Below, one piece after another: positions 1-5,620 of a stretch of DNA of 7,319 nucleotides. The first letter of the stretch is position 1. Every line of letters starts with the position of its first letter. The notes under the pieces are model-generated. The model did not search any database and was not told where the DNA came from. It was given only the letters and a program-made list of their open reading frames with translations. Position numbers and translations under genes: made by a program. The stretch spans positions 1 through 7,319 of the forward strand of contig CAAHEN010000137.1 in NCBI GenBank assembly GCA_900772575.1, in the 5' to 3' direction. Source of the DNA: Bacteroidaceae bacterium (GTDB lineage Bacteria; Bacteroidota; Bacteroidia; Bacteroidales; Bacteroidaceae).

Positions 1-208
1 CCGCAAACCGCAGTTTGCGACCGCCGCGAGAGGCGAGGACAACCGCCGCAAGCAGTGCGCCGGCACAGAAGACGGTGAGCCACAACTGGCATCCGGCCAC
101 ATGGGGAAAAGCCCATTCTCCGACGAGAATTCCCGAGGCATAGGCTACCAACACCCCGAACAGGGGGCTGGCAACTGCCAGTCGCAGCGGCGGGTGGGGT
201 GGGGACAT
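1..208 (-). CDS. comEC: Probable ComEC/Rec2-family DNA-uptake channel, N-terminal fragment
   Basis: Reading leftward from an ATG at 206-208, an open frame of 69 codons runs off the window edge. It is very hydrophobic: a Pro-rich start, then a likely membrane helix at residues 10-30 containing the motif PLFGVLVAYASGILVGEW, then a second helix at about 43-59, then a basic stretch (RGGRKLR). A P-L-x-x-x-L-x-x-Y/F-x-x-G-I-x-x-G segment starting a membrane protein is typical of the N-terminal (DUF4131) part of ComEC/Rec2, the inner-membrane channel that imports single-stranded DNA during transformation. The catalytic and Competence domains lie outside the window, so the family call is an inference. 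The start is supported by an AAGGAA purine tract 6 nt upstream, and an in-frame stop occurs 42 nt upstream of the ATG. It follows folD by 51 nt with no visible terminator, so it is probably cotranscribed. Confidence 0.62.
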   Translation of the reverse strand, partial: MSPPHPPLRLAVASPLFGVLVAYASGILVGEWAFPHVAGCQLWLTVFCAGALLAAVVLASRGGRKLRFA

Positions 209-259
209 GGTGCTTTCCTTGGACGTCAGGACGATGCTCGCTTCTTCACTTCATGTCCT

Positions 260-1138
260 TCATTTATAGTAGGTATGCTTGCCGGCGGCCAGCGTGTTGA
301 GCATCAGTGAACAGATGGTCATCGGCCCGACACCGCCCGGCACGGGCGTGATGTAGCTGCACAGCGGGGCAACGTGCTCATAGTCGACGTCGCCGCAAAG
401 GCGGAAGCCGCTCTTGCGCGAGGCATCGGGGACGCGCGTCGTGCCGACATCGATGACAACCGCGCCGGGACGCACCATGTCGGCGGTGACGAAGCCCGGG
501 CGTCCGATAGCGGCGATGATGATGTCTGCCCGCTGGCATTCCTCCTTGAGCGTGGTGCTGTGGCTGTGGCAGACCGTGACGGTGGCGTCGCCGTAGGCCT
601 TCTGCAACATCAGTTGCGCCATGGGCTTGCCGACGATGTTGGAGCGGCCAAGGATGACGCACTTCTTGCCGCTCGTCGGGATGTTGTAGCGGCGCAGAAG
701 GGTCAGTATGCCCAGCGGGGTGGCTGAGATGAAGCAAGGCAGGCCGATGGCCAGGCGTCCGACATTGATGGGATGGAACCCGTCGACATCTTTGCGGTAG
801 TCCACCGCTTCGACGACGCGCTGCTCGTCGATGTGCTTTGGCAGTGGGAGCTGGACGATAAAGCCGTCGATGTCAGGGTCGGCGTTGAGACGGCCGATGC
901 AGGCGATGAGCTCGTCTTCCGTCACGTCGGCCTCATAGCGGATAAGGGTGGACTGGAACCCACAGGCTTCGCAGGCCAGCACCTTGTTGCGCACGTAGGT
1001 TTCGCTGCCGCCGTCGTGGCCAACGAGGACAGCGGCGAGATGGGGCCGCTTGCCGCCGGCGCGGACAATGCGTTCCACTTCTTCGGCAATCTCATTTTTG
1101 ATGAGGGCTGCCGTGGCCTTACCGTCGATGATCTGCAT
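260..1138 (-). CDS. folD: Bifunctional methylenetetrahydrofolate dehydrogenase / methenyltetrahydrofolate cyclohydrolase FolD
   Basis: A complete 292-residue protein, the usual FolD length. It interconverts 5,10-methylene-, 5,10-methenyl- and 10-formyl-tetrahydrofolate in the cytosol, linking one-carbon units to purine, thymidylate and formyl-methionine synthesis. Visible signatures: the catalytic SETYVRNK block with Tyr48 and Lys52; VQLPLPKHID (95-104) running into the substrate-site motif KDVDGFHPIN (116-125); the Rossmann dinucleotide-binding loop GRSNIVGKPM (164-173); CHSHS (190-194); and the C-terminal PVPGGVGPMT (265-274). All key family residues I can place are present. The start ATG opens the canonical MQIIDGKATA N-terminus. 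No Shine-Dalgarno sequence is evident, which is normal for Bacteroidetes. It lies only 24 nt downstream of ffh, with no room for a separate promoter, so it is most likely in an ffh-folD-comEC transcript. Confidence 0.98.
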   Translation of the reverse strand: MQIIDGKATAALIKNEIAEEVERIVRAGGKRPHLAAVLVGHDGGSETYVRNKVLACEACGFQSTLIRYEADVTEDELIACIGRLNADPDIDGFIVQLPLPKHIDEQRVVEAVDYRKDVDGFHPINVGRLAIGLPCFISATPLGILTLLRRYNIPTSGKKCVILGRSNIVGKPMAQLMLQKAYGDATVTVCHSHSTTLKEECQRADIIIAAIGRPGFVTADMVRPGAVVIDVGTTRVPDASRKSGFRLCGDVDYEHVAPLCSYITPVPGGVGPMTICSLMLNTLAAGKHTYYK

Positions 1139-1162
1139 GGGTGAGGGGTGTTATGGGGTAGT

Positions 1163-2521
1163 TCATTTGAGCTTGGGCATGCCGGGCATACCGCCGGGAA
1201 TCTGGGGCATGTGCCCCATGAGACGTCCCATCTTCGAGCCGGTGACCATCTTCATCATCTTGCGGGTCTGGTCGAACTGCTTGACGAGGCGGTTGACCTC
1301 CTGGATGGTCGTGCCCGAGCCCTTGGCGATGCGGAGCTTGCGGCTCTGGTTGAGTATCTCGGGCGACTTGCGCTCCTTGGGGGTCATGGAGAGGATGATG
1401 GCCTCGATGCCCTTGAAGGCGTTGTCGTCTATCTCCACGTCCTTGAGCGCCTTGCCGACGCCGGGAATCATGGAGGCCAGATCCTTGAGGTTGCCCATCT
1501 TCTTGATTTGCTGTATCTGGGAGAGAAAGTCGTTGAAATCGAACTGGTTTTTCTGTATCTTGCGTTGCAGCTTGCGGGCTTCCTCCTCGTCGTACTGCTC
1601 CTGGGCCCGCTCGACGAGGCTGACGATGTCGCCCATGCCGAGGATACGGTCGGCCATGCGGTCGGGGTGGAACACGTCAAGCGCTTCCATCTTCTCGCCC
1701 GTGCCGACAAACTTGATCGGCTTGTTGACCACGGTGCGGATGGAGAGGGCGGCACCGCCGCGGGCATCGCCGTCGAGCTTCGTCAGCACCACGCCGTCAT
1801 AGTCCAGGCGGTCGTTGAATTCCTTAGCCGTGTTGACGGCGTCCTGGCCGGTCATGGCGTCGACGACGAAGAGCGTCTCGTCGGGGTTGGTGGCCTGCTT
1901 GATGGCGGCGATTTCCCGCATGAGCGGTTCGTCGACGGCCAGGCGGCCGGCGGTGTCGATGATGACGGTGTCACAGGCTTTGGCTTTGGCTTGCTGGATA
2001 CCCGCCAGGGCTATCTTGACCGGGTCTTTCTCTTCGGTATCCATGTAGATGGGCACCTCGATTTGCTCGGCGAGCACGCGGAGCTGCTCTATGGCGGCCG
2101 GGCGGTAGACGTCGCAGGCCACGAGCAGCGGCTTGCGGTTGCGCTTGGTCTTGAGCAGGAGGGCCAGTTTGCCGGAGAGCGTCGTCTTTCCGGCGCCGTT
2201 CAGACCGGCCATGAGAATGACGGCTGGCCGGCTTTTCAGGTTGAGCTCAGCAGCCTCGCCGCCCATGAGCGCGGCCAGTTCGTCGTGCACGATTTTCACC
2301 ATCAGCTGGCCCGGCTTGACGCTTGTCAGCACGTTCTGCCCGAGGGCCTTCTGCTTGACGGTGTCGGTGAAAGTCTTGGCCACCTTGTAGTTGACGTCGG
2401 CATCGAGGAGTGCGCGGCGCACGTCCTTCAGGGTTTCGGCCACGTTGATTTCAGTGATGCGGCCTTCGCCCTTAAGTATCTTGAAAGACCGCTCCAGCCT
2501 TTCGTTCAGATTTTCAAACAT
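1163..2521 (-). CDS. ffh: Signal recognition particle GTPase Ffh (SRP54 homologue)
   Basis: A 452-residue protein, the standard Ffh length. With 4.5S RNA (not in this window) it binds signal sequences on ribosomes and delivers nascent chains to FtsY at the inner membrane. Domain order is complete: N-terminal helical bundle (about 1-85), then the G domain with P-loop GLNGAGKTT (106-114), DVYRPAA (137-143), DTAGR (189-193), TKLDGDARGG (247-256) and GTGE (273-276), then the M domain (about 300-430). The M domain has the RNA-binding SRKLRIAKGSG segment (393-403) and a Met-rich end finishing in GHMPQIPGGMPGMPKLK. The reading frame is open upstream to 2614, but those 31 extra codons merely translate the intergenic hairpin and promoter. 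The chosen ATG gives the canonical MFENLNERLERSFKILKG start and sits 24 nt after a TAACTTTG promoter element. It appears to head the ffh-folD-comEC unit. Confidence 0.98.
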   Translation of the reverse strand: MFENLNERLERSFKILKGEGRITEINVAETLKDVRRALLDADVNYKVAKTFTDTVKQKALGQNVLTSVKPGQLMVKIVHDELAALMGGEAAELNLKSRPAVILMAGLNGAGKTTLSGKLALLLKTKRNRKPLLVACDVYRPAAIEQLRVLAEQIEVPIYMDTEEKDPVKIALAGIQQAKAKACDTVIIDTAGRLAVDEPLMREIAAIKQATNPDETLFVVDAMTGQDAVNTAKEFNDRLDYDGVVLTKLDGDARGGAALSIRTVVNKPIKFVGTGEKMEALDVFHPDRMADRILGMGDIVSLVERAQEQYDEEEARKLQRKIQKNQFDFNDFLSQIQQIKKMGNLKDLASMIPGVGKALKDVEIDDNAFKGIEAIILSMTPKERKSPEILNQSRKLRIAKGSGTTIQEVNRLVKQFDQTRKMMKMVTGSKMGRLMGHMPQIPGGMPGMPKLK

Positions 2522-2545
2522 GTGATTCTTAGAATTTTTCAACTG

Positions 2546-2576
2546 CAAAGTTACGCTTTGGCGGGCAGTGGGCGAA
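2546..2576 (-). promoter_or_regulatory. Candidate Bacteroidetes-type promoter for ffh
   Basis: On the minus strand, TAACTTTG (2546-2553) matches the Bacteroidetes primary-sigma -7 consensus TAnnTTTG exactly. A weak -33-like TTCG lies exactly 19 nt further upstream (2573-2576); the consensus is TTTG with a 19-21 nt spacer. The -7 element ends 24 nt before the ffh ATG, predicting a short AT-rich leader. The spacer and -33 element lie inside the lower arm of the long inverted repeat at 2555-2617. The -7 match is seen directly; promoter activity is inferred. Confidence 0.6.
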
Positions 2577-2617
2577 GGAAAACGGCTGTTTTTTCTTCGC
2601 CCACTGCCCGCCAAAGC
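2555..2617 (-). terminator. Long perfect inverted repeat, probable 3' hairpin of the 7TM-HD gene
   Basis: Positions 2555-2577 and 2595-2617 are perfect 23-base reverse complements. Five further pairs (2578-2582 with 2590-2594, one of them G-U) can extend the stem to 28 bp with a 7-nt loop CGGCTGT. The hairpin begins 16 nt after the HD gene stop codon, the usual position for an intrinsic terminator. However, the minus-strand RNA after the stem reads GTAACTTTGC, not a U-tract, so classical Rho-independent termination is doubtful. It could instead protect the 3' end, be a dispersed palindromic element, or regulate the ffh promoter that overlaps it. Confidence 0.5.
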
Positions 2618-2632
2618 CCCTTTGGTGCCGGC

Positions 2633-4756
2633 TCAGTGGTGCCAGTTGCGGTAGAGCCCTTGTCCGAAGAATCCGGAGCGCTGCTGCGGCTGGGGCTGGT
2701 CTTTCTTCAGTTCGGGATAGGAGATGCGTGTGTGGTAGATGGTCTTCAGGCTGTCGATGAGTGTGCGCTTGGCGTCGGCGATGTCGCGGTAGGTCAGGGG
2801 ACACTCGCGGAAGCAGCCGTCGGCCAGTTGTCTGTCGACGATGCGGTTGACGAGGGCGGTGATGCTCTCCTCGGTGTACTCCTTGAGGCTGCGCGAGGCG
2901 GCTTCCACGCTGTCGCACATCATCAGGATGGCCTGCTCGCGTGTCTGCGGGTTTGGCCCGGGATAGGTGAACGGCTTGGGGTCGGGGTGCTCTATCTCAG
3001 GATGCTTGTTGCAGTACTGGATGTAGAAATACTTGACCAGTCCGGCACCGTGGTGCGTGCGTATGAAGTCGCGTATGACCGACGGCAGGTGATACTTCTC
3101 AGCCAGCCGCAGGCCCTCGGTGACGTGGCTGATGATGATCTGCGCGCTGCGCTCCTCGCTGAGCTTGTCGTGCGGGTTGACGCCGGTCTGGTTCTCGGTG
3201 AAGAACGTCGGATTGAGTATCTTGCCGATGTCGTGATAGAGGGCGCCGGTGCGGACGAGGAGTGGCTTGGCGCCGATCTTGTCGGCCACTTCCGCGGCCA
3301 GGTTGGCCACCTGCATGGAGTGGTTGAACGTGCCCTGCGCCACCTTTGACATCTTGCGCAGCAGCGGGTGGTTGATGTTGGAGAGCTCGATGAGCGTCAC
3401 GCTGGAGGTGAAGCCGAAGACGCGTTCGACGAGGTACATCAGCGGGTAGGCGAAGAGTAGGAGTATGCCGCCGATGACGATATAGATAGAGCGCGAGCGG
3501 TCGAAGGCGTCTTGGTTGAGGCCTTGCGAGAGGTCGTAGGTGGTGCTGATGACAAGGCCCGCGATGACGACGGCCACCACGGCGCGGAGCAGCTGCGAGC
3601 GCTCGGTCAGTTCGCGGAGCGTGTAGATGACCACAATGCCTGTTACCGTCTGCTGGAGCACGAACTCAAACGGGCTGTGCAGCGCCAGGGCCGAGAGCAG
3701 CGACGAGACCGTGAGGGCCATGAAGGAAGTACGCGAGTCCATGAATATCCTGACGAACATGGGCACCATGGCATAGGGCACGAGGTAGACGCTGTAGAAG
3801 TGATGCGACATCATCAGGTAGGTCAGCACTGGAAACACAGTGACAAGCGAGAAGAGCAGGAGCACGCTGTGCGGCGAGTAGAAATAGTCGTGCCTGAAGA
3901 GCTTGAGATAGGCCAGCAGCATCCCGATGAGCAGGATGACATAGATGGCCTGTCCGGCGAAGATGAACCAATAGCCGCGCGAGGGATCCATGCGCCGCTC
4001 ACTCTCCTTGCGCAGCGAATCGAGAATCTTGGCGTGCTCGGCGTTGACTATCTGCCCGCGGTCGATGATGAGCTGTCCGCTCTGCACCATGCCGCAGTTG
4101 GTCAGCAGTTGTGACAGCTCGTCTTCCACTTCGGAGCGGTTCTTGGCGGTGTCGGCGGTGACGTTACTGACGAGGTATTTGTTCAGGTCGCAGTCCTGGA
4201 GCACGCCGGGCGGCAGACTGCTGTTGTCGCGCTGCATGAGGTAGTCGTAGGCTGTGCGCTGGGTGTAGAAGTCCTCGACGGCGGCCTCTGTGGAGCGCTT
4301 GCCCTGTACGATGCGTATGCGGTCGCGTCCCTCCTTGGCCAGGCGCTCCTGCTCGCCGAAGTCGATGATGCCGCGACTGTAGACGTGCTGAAAGAGTTCC
4401 ACCAAGCGCGGCAGGTAGTAGCCGGGCACACCCTTGAACTTCCCGGCGTAGAAGTCTCGGCGCATGGCCTGTATCTGTTTCTTGGCCACGAGGGAGTCCA
4501 TGCGGAAGTAAGGGCGGAAACCGCTGGTGACGCTGTCGCGCTCGCGGGCCACCTCGGCCTCGGTCTTATAGATCGGGAAGTCGTAAGAGGCGATGAGCTG
4601 TGGATAGCGCCAAGGCTTGTTGAGCTCGTAGACATAGCCGAACTTGCTCTCACGGGGCAGGAAATAGATGAGTGCCACGAGAGATATGGCGACGGTGGCG
4701 GCAAGTGTCAGCAGACTTTTGCCTGTCGGGCGGTGACGGTTGTTGACGTTGAGCAT
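2633..4756 (-). CDS. 7TM-HD membrane protein, PgpH-type predicted cyclic-di-AMP phosphodiesterase
   Basis: A 707-residue inner-membrane protein. Layout: an N-terminal membrane helix (about 14-33); a large extracytoplasmic helical region (about 35-260) of the 7TMR-HDED type; a cluster of about seven membrane segments between 262 and 446; then a cytoplasmic HD domain (about 465-680) with a Gln/Pro-rich tail. The metal ligands expected of the PgpH group are all visible: His479 (GTFNHS), the HDIG motif His508-Asp509-Ile510-Gly511, His544 (IISHV), His568-His569 (RTHHG) and Asp615 (MMCDSVEAA). Known PgpH proteins hydrolyse c-di-AMP; substrate specificity here is inferred from architecture alone. 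The frame is open for 107 more codons upstream, but these overlap the sirtuin gene and are Arg/His-rich, so the ATG at 4754-4756 just before the first membrane helix was chosen. It lies 53 nt after the sirtuin gene with no promoter visible, suggesting cotranscription. A long hairpin follows its stop. Confidence 0.93.
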   Translation of the reverse strand: MLNVNNRHRPTGKSLLTLAATVAISLVALIYFLPRESKFGYVYELNKPWRYPQLIASYDFPIYKTEAEVARERDSVTSGFRPYFRMDSLVAKKQIQAMRRDFYAGKFKGVPGYYLPRLVELFQHVYSRGIIDFGEQERLAKEGRDRIRIVQGKRSTEAAVEDFYTQRTAYDYLMQRDNSSLPPGVLQDCDLNKYLVSNVTADTAKNRSEVEDELSQLLTNCGMVQSGQLIIDRGQIVNAEHAKILDSLRKESERRMDPSRGYWFIFAGQAIYVILLIGMLLAYLKLFRHDYFYSPHSVLLLFSLVTVFPVLTYLMMSHHFYSVYLVPYAMVPMFVRIFMDSRTSFMALTVSSLLSALALHSPFEFVLQQTVTGIVVIYTLRELTERSQLLRAVVAVVIAGLVISTTYDLSQGLNQDAFDRSRSIYIVIGGILLLFAYPLMYLVERVFGFTSSVTLIELSNINHPLLRKMSKVAQGTFNHSMQVANLAAEVADKIGAKPLLVRTGALYHDIGKILNPTFFTENQTGVNPHDKLSEERSAQIIISHVTEGLRLAEKYHLPSVIRDFIRTHHGAGLVKYFYIQYCNKHPEIEHPDPKPFTYPGPNPQTREQAILMMCDSVEAASRSLKEYTEESITALVNRIVDRQLADGCFRECPLTYRDIADAKRTLIDSLKTIYHTRISYPELKKDQPQPQQRSGFFGQGLYRNWHH

Positions 4757-4809
4757 GGCGATGGCTTGTGGTGGAAGTGCAGATGTGGAGTGAGTGGCGG
4801 GTGGAGGCC

Positions 4810-5514
4810 TCAGCGCAGTGCGGCCAGGCGCTGGCAGAGCGTAGCGGTGCCGCGTGAGGCGACGTCGCGAATCACCTCGACGGGCATGTTGCCTGGCACC
4901 TGCACCGGTTTGGGGTCGATGAGAAAGATGGGACAGCCTGGCCGCACATAGCGAACCAGCCCCGCTGCGGGATAGACATTGAGCGACGTGCCGATGATGG
5001 CGAAGATGTCGGCCTGTTCCGTAGCCTCGGCAGCGATGCCCAGGTTGGGCACAGCCTCGCCGAACCAGACGATCCATGGCCGCAGCAGCGACCCGTCGGC
5101 GGCGCGCTCACCGTGTGCCACTTCGAGATGGTCTGCGGTGAGGGTACGGATATAGCGCGGATCGTCGGGACAGCGTGAGGAGCACACCTTCATCAGTTCG
5201 CCGTGCAGGTGAATGATATCGGTAGACCCGGCGCGTTCGTGCAGGTCATCGACGTTCTGGGTGATGACCGTGACGCGGAAGTCCTTCTCCAGTTCGGCCA
5301 GGTGGCGGTGTCCGGCGTTGGGCTGTGCGGCGACGAGTTGCCGCCGCAGGCCGTTGTAGAAGTCATTGACGAGGTCGGGGTCGGCGGCCCACCCTTCGGG
5401 GGTGGCCACCTTCTCCACGGGATAGCGCTCCCAGAGACCGCCGGCGTCGCGAAAGGTCTCAAAACCGCTCTCGGCACTCATGCCGGCGCCGGTGAGGACG
5501 ACGAGGTGTTTCAT
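4810..5514 (-). CDS. Sir2-family NAD-dependent protein deacylase (class III-like sirtuin, CobB/SIRT5 type)
   Basis: A 234-residue single-domain cytosolic sirtuin, usual bacterial length, which removes acyl groups from lysine using NAD+. Visible motifs: the NAD-binding GAGMSAESGFETFRD (9-23) and GGLW (25-28); TQNVDD (85-90); HLHGEL with catalytic His104 (102-107); VWFGEAVP (149-156); and GTSLNVYP (175-182). Class III enzymes carry a Tyr-x-x-Arg pair that binds succinyl/malonyl groups. Here Tyr53 is present, but the Arg position is Leu56 (FYNGLRRQL versus FYNARRRQL as I recall for E. coli CobB). The zinc-ribbon CxxC pairs are absent; only Cys111 and Cys115 lie in that region. The ATG at 5512-5514 gives the normal MKHLVVLTGAGMS start. 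An upstream in-frame extension to 5607 translates a hairpin and is rejected. It is 53 nt before the 7TM-HD gene and probably shares its transcript. Confidence 0.95.
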   Translation of the reverse strand: MKHLVVLTGAGMSAESGFETFRDAGGLWERYPVEKVATPEGWAADPDLVNDFYNGLRRQLVAAQPNAGHRHLAELEKDFRVTVITQNVDDLHERAGSTDIIHLHGELMKVCSSRCPDDPRYIRTLTADHLEVAHGERAADGSLLRPWIVWFGEAVPNLGIAAEATEQADIFAIIGTSLNVYPAAGLVRYVRPGCPIFLIDPKPVQVPGNMPVEVIRDVASRGTATLCQRLAALR

Positions 5515-5559
5515 TGTGTTGTTCTTCTTGGGGAATGGGGCGGGCAGGTGGCGTTGAGC

Positions 5560-5607
5560 GTGATTCCGGGAATCCGCCATGGTGTGATGGCAGATTCCCG
5601 GAATCAC
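5560..5607 (-). terminator. Nested inverted repeat, probable 3' hairpin of the alkaline phosphatase gene
   Basis: Positions 5560-5580 pair with 5587-5607 over 21 bp with a single mismatch (5575 C opposite 5592 A) and a 6-nt loop GGTGTG. The outer 15 bp are perfect. Each arm contains its own near-palindrome, GATTCC/GGAATC around one base, so the element is a palindrome within a palindrome. It starts 14 nt after the phosphatase stop codon, a terminator-like position, but the minus-strand RNA below it (GCTCAACGCC) has no U-tract, nor is there one on the plus side. Termination is therefore inferred from position and stem strength only; an operator or a dispersed palindromic element are alternatives. 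Confidence 0.45.
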
Positions 5608-5620
5608 CGCCGTCTTGTCC

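Noticed and set aside
101..310. A 69-codon plus-strand open frame near the left edge
   Set aside because: It is antisense to the ComEC N-terminus and the end of folD, with a composition suggesting no real protein.
2522..2614. A 31-residue N-terminal extension of Ffh
   Set aside because: It translates the inverted repeat and the promoter region; Ffh proteins start at the MFEN-like helix, and the candidate promoter lies within this stretch.
1148..3349. A 733-codon open frame on the plus strand opposite ffh and the 7TM-HD gene
   Set aside because: It is antisense to two confidently identified genes, rich in Val/Gly/Asp/His/Leu as expected of the reverse frame of GC-rich coding DNA, and shows no family motif. 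It also crosses the intergenic hairpin.
4757..5077. A 107-residue N-terminal extension of the 7TM-HD protein
   Set aside because: It overlaps the sirtuin coding region by about 270 bases, is Arg/His-rich and low in hydrophobic residues, and the family normally starts close to its first membrane helix.
5539..5557. Partial resemblance of the bases before the sirtuin gene to the arm of the 2555-2617 hairpin (both contain GGCGGGCAG or close to it)
   Set aside because: The similarity covers only a short GC-rich stretch with mismatches and no paired second arm, so it is within what base composition would give.
5515..5607. A 31-residue N-terminal extension of the sirtuin
   Set aside because: It is a translation of the hairpin and spacer; the canonical sirtuin start is immediately before the HLVVLTGAG strand.
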